Positions 37,725-48,008 of a stretch of 64,000 nt of DNA are shown piece after piece (the stretch's first letter is position 1; every line of letters starts with the position of its first letter). The notes beneath the pieces are model-generated. The model was not told the DNA's origin. It saw only the letters and a program-made list of their open reading frames with translations, and searched no databases. This DNA comes from Sphingomonas arenae (GTDB lineage Bacteria; Pseudomonadota; Alphaproteobacteria; Sphingomonadales; Sphingomonadaceae). Where the stretch lies: assembly GCF_016924655.1 (NCBI RefSeq), contig NZ_JAFFJU010000002.1:248001-312000 (forward strand), read 5' to 3'. The translations under genes and the position numbers were made by a program.

Positions 37725-38558
37725 CTAAGCAGCTTTCCCGAGCCGCCGCTCCACGAATTTCGCGAGTTCCGCCTCGTCAAGCGCACGGGCGCCGAGGAAC
37801 CCCTGGTACAGGTCGCAACCCCAGCTCTCGAGCAGTTCCAGCTGGGCGGGGTCCTCGACGCCCTCCACGACCACCTGCAGGCCAAGCTCGCGCGCCAGGC
37901 GGATCATCGCCTTGACCACGATCCGGTCGCGCGAGCCGCCGACGATATCTGCGATCAGCCCGCGATCGATCTTCAGCGTGTCGAGCGGCAAGGAGGTCAG
38001 ATAGGCGAGGCTGGCGTAACCCGTTCCGAAATCATCGACCGCGATGCGCACCCCGGCGGCTCGAAGCTGTGCCAGCCGGGCAGCCGCCGCGGGACGGTCG
38101 GCAACCAGGCTGGATTCGGTGATCTCCGCCGTGATCCGTTCCGGCACGATCCCGGCTGCCGCAATCTCGTCCAGCAGCCAGCGCTCGTACCCGGGCCGCT
38201 CCAGATCCTCCGCAAGCAGGTTGATCGACAGGCGCAAGCGGGCGAGCGGTCCGGTCCATTGGCCCACCATGCGCAGCGCCTTGCGCTGAACGGACCGCGA
38301 CAGGCGCTCCGACAGGTTCGCGGCCGCAGCCCGGCCGAACAGGTCTTCGGGACTTGCGGCGCCACCCCAGCGGGCCAGCGCCTCGACCGCGACGACGCGG
38401 CCCGTCGAGACGTCGATCTGCGGCTGGAAGTGGAGATCGATTTCATCCGCCGCGATGGCGGCAAGCAGTTCGGCATCGAACCGAGCGGCCGGTTGCGGTT
38501 CGGGCAGTCGGTCTGACGCGCGCTTGCCCTGCGGAAGTTCATGAAGATACGCCACCAT
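37725..38558 (-). CDS. EAL-domain cyclic-di-GMP phosphodiesterase
   Basis: 277 residues, essentially one EAL domain. Key motifs are present: VVAVEALARW (the EAL glutamate), LRLSINLLAEDL, RITAEITESSLV, VRIAVDDFGTGYASL (DDFGTG metal and loop residues), LDTLKIDR (catalytic lysine), VVVEGVED, and GCDLYQGFLGARAL. It is therefore expected to hydrolyse c-di-GMP. No sensor domain or membrane segment, so control must be by expression or partners. Confidence 0.92.
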   Translation of the reverse strand: MVAYLHELPQGKRASDRLPEPQPAARFDAELLAAIAADEIDLHFQPQIDVSTGRVVAVEALARWGGAASPEDLFGRAAAANLSERLSRSVQRKALRMVGQWTGPLARLRLSINLLAEDLERPGYERWLLDEIAAAGIVPERITAEITESSLVADRPAAAARLAQLRAAGVRIAVDDFGTGYASLAYLTSLPLDTLKIDRGLIADIVGGSRDRIVVKAMIRLARELGLQVVVEGVEDPAQLELLESWGCDLYQGFLGARALDEAELAKFVERRLGKAA

Positions 38559-38698
38559 GCCAAGCTTCTACGCAGCCCAGGCGTGCCGGGGATAGCGCCG
38601 TTCCCCCACTGCTCCGGAACGGGACAGTGGCGGGCGCGCGTGACAGCGCTTATGCTGGGCCGCGCACCACTCGATCAGGGGACCCGTACTTGACCGCC

Positions 38699-39505
38699 AT
38701 GCAGCCGGCCTCCGTCCCCGTCGACCGCGACCTAGCAGCACGGGGGATCGGGCTCCTCGCGTCCCATGGCGAAAGTGCGCAGGCCGCGGCGAGACTGCTG
38801 CAGCGACGCTACAGCTGGGCGGACGAGCGGGACGCCCGCCTGCTGGTGGCGCTGGGCGGTGACGGCTTCATGCTCCACACGCTGCACCAGATGCTCGATG
38901 GCGGGGAAGTGCGGCCCGTGTTCGGCATGAACCGCGGCACGGTCGGCTTTCTGATGAACGAGTGGCGGCTCGATCGCCTGGCCGAGCGGATCGCCGCCGC
39001 CAAGCCGATCAAGGTCGCCCCGCTGACCATGACGGTGCACACCATTCACGGCGACGAATGGACCCACGCCGCGATCAATGAGGTCTCGCTACTCCGCGAG
39101 ACCCGACAGGCCGCGAAGATCGAGGTGCTGGTGAACGGCCGTGTCGCAATGCCGGAGCTCGTCTGCGACGGCGTGCTGGTGGCCACGCCGGCCGGCTCCA
39201 CGGCATACAACTTCTCCGCGCGAGGGCCCATCCTGCCGCTCAACGCCAACATGCTCGCCCTCACCCCCATCGCGCCGTTCCGGCCGCGTCGCTGGTCCGG
39301 CGCCATCCTGCCCGACGACACCCGGGTCTGTTTCCGAGTGCTGGACCCGCAGGACCGGATGGTCTCCGCCGTCGCAGACCAGTTTGAGGTCCGGGACGTG
39401 TCGCAGGTCGAAATCAGCCTCGACCGCAGCCGTTCCATGACCTTGCTGTTCGATCCCGAGCACGCGCTCGACGAGCGCATCGCCATGGAGCAGTTCGCGA
39501 CCTGA
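38699..39505 (+). CDS. nadK: NAD kinase
   Basis: 268 residues. Phosphorylates NAD to NADP. Motifs: ARLLVALGGDGFMLHTLHQM (GGDG), FGMNRGTVGFLMNEW, HAAINEVSLLRETRQAAKIEV, ELVCDGVLVATPAGSTAYNFSARGPILP. The ATG at 38699 gives MQPASVPVDRDL; a TTG nine bases upstream is also possible. Divergent from the EAL gene. Confidence 0.94.
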   Translation: MQPASVPVDRDLAARGIGLLASHGESAQAAARLLQRRYSWADERDARLLVALGGDGFMLHTLHQMLDGGEVRPVFGMNRGTVGFLMNEWRLDRLAERIAAAKPIKVAPLTMTVHTIHGDEWTHAAINEVSLLRETRQAAKIEVLVNGRVAMPELVCDGVLVATPAGSTAYNFSARGPILPLNANMLALTPIAPFRPRRWSGAILPDDTRVCFRVLDPQDRMVSAVADQFEVRDVSQVEISLDRSRSMTLLFDPEHALDERIAMEQFAT

Positions 39506-39524
39506 GGTTCGCCCACAATTTTTT

Positions 39525-39660
39525 GGGTTGGACGCCAGTGCGCCGAGGCCGGGTGCTGCCTCCCCCAAGAGAGGCTTGCGGATAGCCGACAGCCGCCTTT
39601 TGCCTCTTCGGCGGTGCCTACCATGGTCTTGGCCAAACCCGAGCGGACTTCGTCCAACCC
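39525..39660. ncRNA. candidate structured RNA
   Basis: In the 350-base gap between nadK and the tRNA, ten bases GGGTTGGACG at 39525 are perfectly complementary to CGTCCAACCC at 39651-39660. Inside, CGGGT can pair with ACCCG, and there are local hairpins (GGCT...AGCC, CCGCC...GGCGG, CCTC...GAGG). A closed stem, open centre and inner hairpins recall 6S RNA, but no family signature was recognised and the strand is unknown. 39661-39850 holds nothing else that I can name. Confidence 0.35.
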
Positions 39661-39852
39661 GGATAAAGCGATGCGCGAGACCCGACGACAACGGCAAGCA
39701 GGACTGGCTCCGATCCGGAGATGACCCGCAGTGTTGGCTCCGACCTGGATACATCCCGCGACCTGCCACCGCCCCGCCGAACGCGGGAAAGAGGCTTGCC
39801 AACATTGGCCCGCTACGCCATAGGCCCGCCCGTCCCGCCACGGCGAGACCGC

Positions 39853-39927
39853 TCCCCGGTAGCTCAGCGGTAGAGCATCCGACTGTTAATCGGACGGCCG
39901 CCTGTTCGAATCAGGCCCGGGGAGCCA
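39853..39927 (+). tRNA. tRNA-Asn (GTT)
   Basis: 75 bases including an encoded CCA. Acceptor stem TCCCCGG / CCGGGGA, D stem GCTC / GAGC, anticodon stem TCCGA / TCGGA with loop CTGTTAA (anticodon GTT), variable loop CGGCC, T stem GCCTG / CAGGC with TTCGAAT, discriminator G. All stems pair. Its 3' part is overlapped in antisense by the end of the GT87-like gene. Confidence 0.97.
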
Positions 39928-41072
39928 TTTTCTTCACTTCCGCGCAACTGCAGGACCGCTGCCAGGGCGAGCAGAAGCGCGAGCGTCCCGAACGGGATCC
40001 CCGCTTCGATCAGGCCGTCCGGAACGAACGGCAGGACGACCATGGCGATGAGCGCGGCGAGCGGTAGCGGCCGCAAGCCGCCGCGCCATGCTCCGGCCAG
40101 CAGCGGAACAACAGCAAGCGCAAGCACCGGCGTGTCATAGGTCAACGCATAGGGCGTGGCGATCAGGGTCGCGATGCCGAGCAAGCCAAAGGACCCCTCC
40201 CGGCGGCGGAATGTCCACAGCACCAGCAGTATCATGGCTCCACTGAGCAGCAGCTGGACCACCGCGGCGAGCGTTGTGGAATCTCCCGCCGCCACCAGCG
40301 ACACATAGGGGCCTAGGACCAGCGGACGGACGCCCTCGTAGCCTTGTCCAATCAAGCCGCCGAAGAGTTGCAGCATCGCGAAATAGTCGGCCCACATGGC
40401 GGGGCCGAACCAGGCCAGGCTGGCGAACACCAGCGCGACCACCGTTGCCGCCGCGGACGCGAAAGCCCGCCACTGCCCTGCGGCTACCAGAGCAAAGGGC
40501 AGCAGGAGCCCGAGCTGCGGCTTGATCGCGATCAGGCCGATGCAGATACCCGCGAGCACGGGGCGGGAGGGGAGGCAAAGAGCCGCCGCGAGGAAGAGGG
40601 TTGCCACTATTATCCCGGACTGACCGGTGAACAGGTTGGCGCTGACGAACGGCAGGGTTAGCGCCATAGCCAGACATCGTGCAGAGGGCGGCAGGCCGGC
40701 CCGCCGCGCCAGCAACCAGGTCAGGCCAAAATAGACAGCAAGCGGCACGACCGACCACCAGGCGACTGCGGCAGCGTATGGAAGTTTCCCAAGCGGCCAC
40801 AAGCCAGCGAGGGCGAACGGCGGGTAGACGAACCAGCTGAGTTCGACCTCTCCGTGGCCGCTCAGGACGGTGCGCCAATGCTCTGGCGCGTAGATGGCGG
40901 CCCACTCTCCTGCACGCAGATGACGGGCCGCGCTCCAGAAGCTGATGAAGTCGCCTCCAAAACGTGCGCCGCTCGCATCCACCTCGCGCAAATACTGGAG
41001 CAGGAGGACGGCCGTCTGAAGCGCCAGCAGCCCGCCGACGGTGAACAACAGCCGTTTCTGAAGCGGGCTCAT
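39864..41072 (-). CDS. GT87-like polytopic membrane protein
   Basis: 402 residues with about ten hydrophobic segments. The N-terminal GGDFISFWSAARHLRAGEWAAIY, WFVYPPFALAGLWPLG and GICIGLIAIKPQLGLLLP fit the glycosyltransferase family 87 pattern (DUF2029-type mannosyltransferase-like), which uses lipid-linked sugars. Donor and acceptor unknown. The last 20 or so residues (SPGLIRTGGRPINSRMLYR) are the antisense of tRNA-Asn: the gene runs 64 bases into the tRNA before reaching a stop. That tail is unlikely to be ancestral. Confidence 0.8.
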   Translation of the reverse strand: MSPLQKRLLFTVGGLLALQTAVLLLQYLREVDASGARFGGDFISFWSAARHLRAGEWAAIYAPEHWRTVLSGHGEVELSWFVYPPFALAGLWPLGKLPYAAAVAWWSVVPLAVYFGLTWLLARRAGLPPSARCLAMALTLPFVSANLFTGQSGIIVATLFLAAALCLPSRPVLAGICIGLIAIKPQLGLLLPFALVAAGQWRAFASAAATVVALVFASLAWFGPAMWADYFAMLQLFGGLIGQGYEGVRPLVLGPYVSLVAAGDSTTLAAVVQLLLSGAMILLVLWTFRRREGSFGLLGIATLIATPYALTYDTPVLALAVVPLLAGAWRGGLRPLPLAALIAMVVLPFVPDGLIEAGIPFGTLALLLALAAVLQLRGSEENGSPGLIRTGGRPINSRMLYR

Positions 41073-41195
41073 CGACCCGTCTTAGCGCCGACTGGTTGCT
41101 GCGGGTTTAAGCACGGCGCTCTCGCGGTCCGGCTAGCTGGCTGACCTTCCGGAGGCGACGCTGCTCCGCAATGGCCTGTTCCGCTGACGTCGCCG

Positions 41196-41351
41196 TCAGC
41201 CGCTAGCGCTCTTCGGGTTTCTCGCCCGGCGCTCAAGCTCCAAAGCATAGCGTACAGTAACTTCAACGTCCTTGGGGTTGGTCAATCCCTGCGCAATCTC
41301 GCGCATCCGTTGTGCGGCTTCCACGGGAGAAGAATGCTTAAGACTCGGCAT
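41196..41351 (-). CDS. small hypothetical protein (51 aa)
   Basis: Reads MPSLKHSSPVEAAQRMREIA, then QGLTNPKDVEVTVRYALELE and RRARNPKSASG, stop. It is a plausible small helical, charged protein. The codon pattern is reasonable and nothing else occupies this gap between putA and the GT87-like gene. No family recognised; the remainder of the gap shows no gene. Confidence 0.45.
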   Translation of the reverse strand: MPSLKHSSPVEAAQRMREIAQGLTNPKDVEVTVRYALELERRARNPKSASG

Positions 41352-41457
41352 TGCTCGCGCTCAGACCCTCAGCGCACGCATACCCCCCATGAGATCAGGG
41401 GCATTATCCTGGATTAGCTTTCTTGTGTAAGGTGTCGCTGTTGCTGAAAGACCGCAG

Positions 41458-44400
41458 CTAAATCTCCGCCATCAGCGTCGCATTTCCACCCGCCGCTGTC
41501 GTGTCGACGCACGTGACGCGCTCCGTCGCGAAGCGGGCGACGTAGTGTGGTCCGCCCGCCTTGGGACCCGTGCCCGACAGTCCCTCGCCTCCGAACGGTT
41601 GGCTCTCCACGACCGCGCCGATCTGGTTGCGGTTGACGTAGAAGTTGCCGACCCGCGCGTGTTGCTCGACATAGTCGCGGACGGTGTCGATGCGGCTCTG
41701 GAGGCCGAGCGTCAGGCCGTAACCGGTGGCGTTGATCGCCTCGACGACCCGCGGCAGCTCGTCCGCCTTGAAGCGGATGACGTGCAGGATCGGGCCGAAA
41801 TGCTCCTTGTTGAGCTGATCGAGCGAGGCGATCTCGTACATGGCGGGAGCGACGAAGCTGCCGTGGGCGGTTTTGTTCGGCAGCGCCAAGCGCTCGATCC
41901 GCCTGGCGGTGCGCTCCAGTTCATCGAGGTGCTCGTCGAGCAGGCGCCTGGCATCCTCGTCGATGACCGGACCCACGTCCGTGGCGAAGTCACGCGGGTC
42001 ACCGACCTTCAGCGCGCGCATGGCGCCGGCGATCATCCCGATCATTCCGTCGGCCACGTCTTCCTGCACGAACAGCACGCGCAGGGCGGAGCAGCGCTGG
42101 CCCGCGCTCTGGAAGGCGGAGGCGATGACATCGCGCGTGACCTGCTCCGGCAGGGCGGAGCTGTCGACGATCATCGCATTCTGACCACCGGTTTCGGCGA
42201 TCAGCGGGACGATGGGCCCGTTCCGCTCCGCCAGGGTGCGGTTGATGATGCGCGCAACCTCGGTCGAACCGGTGAAGGCGACACCCGCAATCAGCGGATG
42301 GCTGGTCAGCGCCGCGCCGACCTTGCCGTCGCCGGGCGCGAGCTGGACCACGTCCGCGGGAACGCCGGCCTGGTGCATCAGATCGATCGCGAAGGCACCG
42401 ATCAGCGGCGTCTGCTCGGCCGGCTTGGCGATCGCCGTGTTGCCCGCCGCCAGCGCAGCCGCGACTGGGCCGATGAAGATCGCTAGCGGAAAATTCCAGG
42501 GCGAGATGCAGACGAAGGCACCGCGGCCATGCAGGCGCAGTTCGTTATGCTCGCCGGTGGGCCCGGGCAGGTGCAAAGGCGCGGTGAATTGCCGACGCGC
42601 CTCGGTCGCGTAGAAGCGAAGGAAATCGACCGCCTCGCGCACCTCGAGAATGGCGTCCGGCAGGGTCTTACCGCCCTCGCGCATGCAGAGCGAAAAGAAG
42701 GCTTCCTGATTGGCTTCGAACAGGTCGGCCGTTCGGTCGAGCAGCCGCGCCCGTTCCTGGCCGGCCCGCGCGTCCCAGGCCTGCTGGGCTGAATGGGCGG
42801 CGCGCACCATCCGGTCGACCTGTTCCGGCGTGGCTTCCAATACGGTCCCGACCTGGATGCGCCGGTCGTGCGGAGAGGTGACAGGCCTTCCCTGCCCCGT
42901 CGCGCCGCTGGCGGCTGCGGCCCATTGACGCGCTTCCAACTTGCGCAGGCGCTCAAGCAGCGGCTCGCGGACGCTCGGATCGGTGAGGTCCACGCCCACG
43001 CTGTTGCGACGGTTCGCGCCAAAGATGTCGCGGGGGAGCGGGATCTTGGGATTGCGGCGGGGCGGAAGAGCCTCGAGCTGCTCCACCGGATCGCGGGTCA
43101 ACTCATCCAGGCTGACATGCTCGTCAGCGATGCGGTTGACGAAGCTTGAGTTGGCGCCGTTCTCCAGCAAGCGGCGAACCAGATAGGCGAGCAGTTCCTT
43201 GTGGCTTCCGACCGGCGCGTAGATTCGCACGGGGGTCTGCGGCTCGCCCAGCTTCTTCTCCAGCCGAGCGAGACCGCCGTACAGCCCCTCGCCCATGCCG
43301 TGCAGCCGCTGAAATTCGAACCCCTGTCCGCGACCCAGCGCCTTGATCGCGCCGATGCTGGTCGCGTTGTGCGTGGCGAAAGCCGGGTAGATGCAATCGC
43401 TTGCGGCCAGCAGCCGCCTGGCGCACGCAAGGTAGGAGACGTCAGTCGCGACCTTGCGGGTGAAAACCGGATAGTCCTCGTAGCCGCCGACTTGGCTGAC
43501 CTTGACCTCGCTGTCCCAATAGGCGCCCTTGACCAGTCGGATCATCAGCTTTCGGCCATGGCTCCGGGCCAGGTTGATCACCCAATCGGTTACCGGCAGC
43601 GCGCGCTTGGCATAGGCCTGCAGCGCCATTCCAAGCCCCGTCCAGCCATTGGCGAACAGGCTGTCGTCGGCAACCAGCGCCTCCAACAGGTCCATCTGCA
43701 GTTCAAGCCGGTCTGATTCCTCCGCGTCGATCGTCAGGTGGATGTTGGCAGCCGAAGCGGTGCGGGCGAGGTCCTGCAGGACGGGCAGGATCGCGGCCTT
43801 GGCCTCCTCTGCGCGAAAAACGTCGTAGCGGGGGTGAAGCGCCGAGAGCTTGACGGAGATGCCAGGCGAGCCGACCATCTCGCCGTCCGCCTCCTGCGCC
43901 AGCCGCGCCAGCGCCGAGCGGTACGCCTCGGCATAGCGCTCCGCATCCTCATAGGTGCGCGCGGCCTCACCCAGCATGTCGAAGCTGTGGCTCAGCCCGC
44001 GCTTGCGCTCCGGAGTGGCGCGCTCGAGCGCCTCGTCGATGGTGCGCCCGAACACGAACTGCCCGCCAAGGATCTTCATCGCCTGACCAACCGCCGTGCG
44101 GATCACAGGCTCTCCCAGCCTACCGACCGCGCGGCCGAGCGCCGCCTTCCAGTTGGCCGAGCGATCATGGGCGCCGTCCAGCACCTTTCCGGTCAGCAGC
44201 AGCGAAAAGGTCGCCGCGTTGACGAAGGGCGAGTGGCTGTCGCCGAGCTTGTCGGACCAGTCCGGCCCCGACAGCTTGTCGTGGATCAGCTCGTCGGCCG
44301 TGCGCGCGTCGGGAATGCGCAGCAGCGCTTCCGCCAGGCACATCAGCGCCACCCCCTCCTCCGAGCCAAGATCGTAAGCGTGGAGGAAAGCGTCGAGGCC

Positions 44401-44577
44401 TGCCGGCTTCTCGGAGCGCACATGCTCGACGAGGCTGCGCGCGATCGCCTGTGCCTCGGCCTTCTCCGCCGGCCCGAGCCGCGCCTGCTCAAGGCGCTCG
44501 GCAACGACCTGTTCTTCGTCGCGCCGATAATCGCGGCGGACTTCAGAACGGTCGGTGAAGCGCTTCACGTCGGCCAT
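41458..44577 (-). CDS. putA: bifunctional proline dehydrogenase / glutamate-semialdehyde dehydrogenase
   Basis: 1039 residues. Oxidises proline to glutamate in two steps. The proline dehydrogenase barrel (about 150-450) has KLMIRLVKGAYWDSEVK and YAPVGSHKELLAYLVRRLLENG. The aldehyde dehydrogenase part (about 540-1020) has GAFVCISPWNFPLAIF, AFTGSTEVAR, AETGGQNAMIVDS, and the catalytic cysteine in FQSAGQRCSALRVLF. There is no N-terminal ribbon-helix-helix DNA-binding domain, so it is the non-repressor type. The ATG at 44577 gives MADVKRFTD; the longer frame upstream is repeat-encoded. Confidence 0.97.
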   Translation of the reverse strand: MADVKRFTDRSEVRRDYRRDEEQVVAERLEQARLGPAEKAEAQAIARSLVEHVRSEKPAGLDAFLHAYDLGSEEGVALMCLAEALLRIPDARTADELIHDKLSGPDWSDKLGDSHSPFVNAATFSLLLTGKVLDGAHDRSANWKAALGRAVGRLGEPVIRTAVGQAMKILGGQFVFGRTIDEALERATPERKRGLSHSFDMLGEAARTYEDAERYAEAYRSALARLAQEADGEMVGSPGISVKLSALHPRYDVFRAEEAKAAILPVLQDLARTASAANIHLTIDAEESDRLELQMDLLEALVADDSLFANGWTGLGMALQAYAKRALPVTDWVINLARSHGRKLMIRLVKGAYWDSEVKVSQVGGYEDYPVFTRKVATDVSYLACARRLLAASDCIYPAFATHNATSIGAIKALGRGQGFEFQRLHGMGEGLYGGLARLEKKLGEPQTPVRIYAPVGSHKELLAYLVRRLLENGANSSFVNRIADEHVSLDELTRDPVEQLEALPPRRNPKIPLPRDIFGANRRNSVGVDLTDPSVREPLLERLRKLEARQWAAAASGATGQGRPVTSPHDRRIQVGTVLEATPEQVDRMVRAAHSAQQAWDARAGQERARLLDRTADLFEANQEAFFSLCMREGGKTLPDAILEVREAVDFLRFYATEARRQFTAPLHLPGPTGEHNELRLHGRGAFVCISPWNFPLAIFIGPVAAALAAGNTAIAKPAEQTPLIGAFAIDLMHQAGVPADVVQLAPGDGKVGAALTSHPLIAGVAFTGSTEVARIINRTLAERNGPIVPLIAETGGQNAMIVDSSALPEQVTRDVIASAFQSAGQRCSALRVLFVQEDVADGMIGMIAGAMRALKVGDPRDFATDVGPVIDEDARRLLDEHLDELERTARRIERLALPNKTAHGSFVAPAMYEIASLDQLNKEHFGPILHVIRFKADELPRVVEAINATGYGLTLGLQSRIDTVRDYVEQHARVGNFYVNRNQIGAVVESQPFGGEGLSGTGPKAGGPHYVARFATERVTCVDTTAAGGNATLMAEI

Positions 44578-44588
44578 TATATTCACAA

Positions 44589-44678
44589 CGTCACTCCCGC
44601 GCAGGCGGGAGTCCATCTCCCAACCTTCGCACCAAGCGGAACCTCAGGCGATGGATCCCGCCTACGCGGGGATGACAG
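44589..44678. repeat. dispersed intergenic repeat, CGTCATTCCCG type
   Basis: CGTCACTCCCGCGCAGGCGGGAGTCCATCTCC and GCGATGGATCCCGCCTACGCGGGGATGAC ends, between secA and putA. Same family as at 28550 and 29905. Confidence 0.85.
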
Positions 44679-44697
44679 GTGAGGGTCCAAGCCTCAC

Positions 44698-47421
44698 TCA
44701 GGCCAGCTGGCCGTGGCAATGCTTGAACTTCTTGCCGGAGCCGCAGGGGCATGGCGCGTTGCGGCTGACCGGCTCCGCGACGGCGCCCGCCGGCAGGTCC
44801 GGCTGCGGGATGTTGAGCGGGTCACCGAAGTTCTGCACCAGCCCACGCGCTGCCGCGTCCCAGTCGTCCGTGTTGTCGTCACCAGATAGCGGATCGAGAT
44901 GCTGCGTGAGGAAGGCCGGCAGTTCGGGCAGCGGCGGCGGCTCGGCAATCTGGATCTGGGCCCGGCTCAGCATCCGGGTCACGTCCTCGCGGATGGCGAC
45001 CAGCAGCCGCTCGAACAGCAGGAAGGCTTCCTGCTTGTACTCGTCAATCGGCTTCTTCTGCGCGTAGGAGCGCAGGTGGATGACGGCGCGCAGCGCGTCC
45101 AGCGTCGCCAGATGCTCCTTCCAATGGTGGTCCAGCGTCTGGATGAGGAAGCTCTTCTCGACTTCCCGCCAGCGCTCCAGGTCCACCTCCTTGAGCTTCT
45201 CGGCCATCGCCTCGTCGGACAGCGCCTGAACCCGCTCGATGATGATGTCCTGCTCGACTGCCTCTTCCTGCAGCCACTCGTCGACGGGCGGCTGCAAGCC
45301 GAGCACCGTATCCAGGCTCTCGCGCAGGCCTTCCTTGTCCCACTGTTCCGGATAGGTTCCGGGGGGACAGTGCGCAGTCACCAGGCTGGCGATCGTTTCC
45401 GAACGCATGTCCTCGACGACATCGCTGATGTCCTCCGAGTCCATGATCTCGCCACGCTGCTCGTAGATGACCTTGCGCTGGTCGTTCATGACGTCGTCGA
45501 ACTCGACTACCTGCTTGCGGATGTCGTAGTTGCGCGCCTCGACCTTCTTCTGCGCCGTCTCGATCGCCTTGCTGATCCAGGGGGAGACGATCGCCTCGCC
45601 GTCCTCCAGGTTCTTGTTCATCAGGCGGGCGAAGGCGGTCTGCGGCCCGAAGATCCGCAACAGGTCGTCGTCCAAGCTGAGATAGAAGCGGCTGAGCCCC
45701 GGGTCGCCCTGACGGCCGGAACGGCCGCGCAGCTGGTTGTCGATGCGCCGGCTCTCGTGCCGCTCGGTGCCAAGGACGAACAGGCCCCCGGCCGCCAGGA
45801 CCAGCTGCTTCTGCTCCTCGACTTCCGCCTTGATCCGCTCGATCGCCGCGTCGCGCTCGGGACCCTCGGGCATGTCCTTGAGCTCGTCCTCGACCCGGAA
45901 CTCGACGTTGCCGCCGAGCTGAATGTCGGTCCCGCGTCCGGCCATGTTGGTGGCGATGGTCACCGCGCCAAGGCTGCCCGCCTGAGCGACGATATGCGCT
46001 TCCTGCTCGTGGAAGCGGGCGTTCAGCACCGAGTGGCGGATGCCCTCGCGCTGGAGATACTCGGACAGCATCTCCGACTTCTCGATGGAGACCGTGCCGA
46101 CCAGGACCGGCTGACCCATGTCCTGCCGCTTCTTGATCTCCTTGGCGATGGCCGCGAACTTGTCGCCGATGTTCTTGTAGAACTCGTCGTCCTCGTCGAT
46201 CCGCTTGATCTCGCGGTGCGTCGGGATGGTGACGACATTCATCTTGTAGATGTCGAAGAATTCCGGCGCCTCGGTCGCAGCGGTGCCGGTCATGCCCGAC
46301 AGTTTCGGGTACATGCGGAAATAGTTCTGGAAGGTGATCGAGGCGAGCGTCTGGTTCTCCGGCTCGATATTCACACCTTCCTTGGCCTCGACCGCCTGGT
46401 GAAGACCGTCCGACCAGCGGCGCCCGTCCATCATCCGGCCGGTGAACTCGTCGATGATGACGACCTTCCCATCCTTGACGATGTAGTCGATGTCCCGGCG
46501 GAACATGACGTTCGCCTTCAGCGCCTGATTGAGGTGGTGAACGACTTGCGTGTTGACGATGTCGTAGAGGTTGCCGCCCTCGATCAGGCCGGCGGACTCC
46601 AGCAGGCGCTCGGCCTTTTCGGTGCCCTCTTCGGTGAGGACGACGGAGCGCTGCTTCTCGTCCTTCTCGTAATCCTGCTCGGTGAAGCCCTTCACGATCT
46701 GGTCGACCGAGATGTAGAGGTCGGACTTGTCGTCGGTCGGGCCCGAGATGATCAGCGGGGTGCGGGCCTCGTCGATCAGGATCGAGTCCACCTCGTCAAC
46801 AATGGCGAAGTTGAAGGGTCGCTGGACCATCTGGTCCCGCGAGTATTTCATGTTGTCGCGCAGATAGTCGAAGCCGAGTTCGTTGTTGGTCGCATAGGTG
46901 ATGTCGGCCTCGTACGCCTCGCGGCGCTGCGGCTCGGTGAGGTTCGGGACGATCACGCCCACGGTCAGGCCAAGGAAGCGGTAGACCTGCCCCATCCACT
47001 CGGCATCGCGCCGCGCGAGATAGTCGTTCACGGTGACCACGTGCACGCCCTTGCCGGGCAGCGCATTCAGGTAGGTCGCAAGCGTCGCCACCAGCGTCTT
47101 GCCCTCGCCGGTCCGCATCTCGGCGATCTCGCCTCGATGAAGGACGATGCCGCCGATCAGCTGCACATCGTAGTGGCGCTGTCCAAGCGTGCGCTTGGCC
47201 GCCTCCCGAACGGTCGCAAATGCCTCCGGCAACAGGTCGTCGAGCTTGGCCCCCTGCTCCAGCCGCTGGCGGAAGATCGCCGTCTGGTTCCGCAGTTCCT
47301 CGTCCGTCAACGCGGAGATGGTCGGTTCGAAGCCGTTGATGGCGTCGACAATCTTGCTCAACGAGCGAACATAACGGTCGTTGGATGAGCCGAAGATGGA
47401 CTTGGCTAGGCCGGCGAACAT
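44698..47421 (-). CDS. secA: preprotein translocase ATPase SecA
   Basis: 907 residues. Motor of the Sec export pathway. Motif I is [20 protein letters not shown], motif [24 protein letters not shown], the second nucleotide domain has [35 protein letters not shown] and [12 protein letters not shown]. The C-terminal zinc motif is [17 protein letters not shown], which binds SecB. Full length. Confidence 0.98.
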   Translation of the reverse strand: MFAGLAKSIFGSSNDRYVRSLSKIVDAINGFEPTISALTDEELRNQTAIFRQRLEQGAKLDDLLPEAFATVREAAKRTLGQRHYDVQLIGGIVLHRGEIAEMRTGEGKTLVATLATYLNALPGKGVHVVTVNDYLARRDAEWMGQVYRFLGLTVGVIVPNLTEPQRREAYEADITYATNNELGFDYLRDNMKYSRDQMVQRPFNFAIVDEVDSILIDEARTPLIISGPTDDKSDLYISVDQIVKGFTEQDYEKDEKQRSVVLTEEGTEKAERLLESAGLIEGGNLYDIVNTQVVHHLNQALKANVMFRRDIDYIVKDGKVVIIDEFTGRMMDGRRWSDGLHQAVEAKEGVNIEPENQTLASITFQNYFRMYPKLSGMTGTAATEAPEFFDIYKMNVVTIPTHREIKRIDEDDEFYKNIGDKFAAIAKEIKKRQDMGQPVLVGTVSIEKSEMLSEYLQREGIRHSVLNARFHEQEAHIVAQAGSLGAVTIATNMAGRGTDIQLGGNVEFRVEDELKDMPEGPERDAAIERIKAEVEEQKQLVLAAGGLFVLGTERHESRRIDNQLRGRSGRQGDPGLSRFYLSLDDDLLRIFGPQTAFARLMNKNLEDGEAIVSPWISKAIETAQKKVEARNYDIRKQVVEFDDVMNDQRKVIYEQRGEIMDSEDISDVVEDMRSETIASLVTAHCPPGTYPEQWDKEGLRESLDTVLGLQPPVDEWLQEEAVEQDIIIERVQALSDEAMAEKLKEVDLERWREVEKSFLIQTLDHHWKEHLATLDALRAVIHLRSYAQKKPIDEYKQEAFLLFERLLVAIREDVTRMLSRAQIQIAEPPPLPELPAFLTQHLDPLSGDDNTDDWDAAARGLVQNFGDPLNIPQPDLPAGAVAEPVSRNAPCPCGSGKKFKHCHGQLA

Positions 47422-47542
47422 GCGATTTCCTTGTGAGCCCTATCAAGCGCGCGAGGCATGACGAAAGACGCCCGCGCGCAGGCGTTTTCTTGTCCGCCGC
47501 GATGTAGGGAGCACCCTGTTGCTAGTCAATTAAGAGAGAGAT

Positions 47543-47632
47543 GCGTCATGCCGGACCTGATCCGGCATCCGTCTGCCTTCTCTGCCTCCGCAAACAAAGG
47601 AAGGCAGACCCCGGCTCAGGCCGGGGCGACGG
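47543..47632. repeat. dispersed intergenic repeat, CGTCATGCCGGAC type
   Basis: GCGTCATGCCGGACCTGATCCGGCATCC...CTGCCTTC and GAAGGCAGACCCCGGCTCAGGCCGGGGCGACGG, inverted ends, between trxA and secA. Confidence 0.8.
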
Positions 47633-47633
47633 A

Positions 47634-47954
47634 TCAGAGGTTGCCTTCCAGCCACTGCTGGATCTGTCCGCGCGGATAGGCACCCACCTTCTGCGCTACG
47701 GGCTGGCCGTCCTTGAACAGCAGCATGGTCGGAATGCCGCGCACGCCATACTTGCCCGGCGTATCCGGGTTCTCGTCGATGTTGAGCTTGGCAATCGTGA
47801 CCTTGTCGCCGTGGCTTGCGGACAGTTCCTCCAGCGCCGGCGCGATCATCTTGCACGGCCCGCACCATTCCGCCCAGAAATCCACCAGCACCGGCTTGTC
47901 GGCGCCGAGCACGTCGGTGGCGAAGCTCTGGTCGGTGATGGTCTTGGTCGGCAT
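47634..47954 (-). CDS. trxA: thioredoxin
   Basis: 106 residues. Active site [10 protein letters not shown] with Cys31 and Cys34; [17 protein letters not shown] supplies the conserved cis-proline loop. A cytoplasmic dithiol reductant. Downstream of addA on the same strand with a 54-base gap. Confidence 0.97.
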   Translation of the reverse strand: MPTKTITDQSFATDVLGADKPVLVDFWAEWCGPCKMIAPALEELSASHGDKVTIAKLNIDENPDTPGKYGVRGIPTMLLFKDGQPVAQKVGAYPRGQIQQWLEGNL

Positions 47955-48008
47955 GGGGTCAACTCCTCGATTCGGTTCGAGCGGATATGGGCACTCCTCC
48001 AGCGCGGC

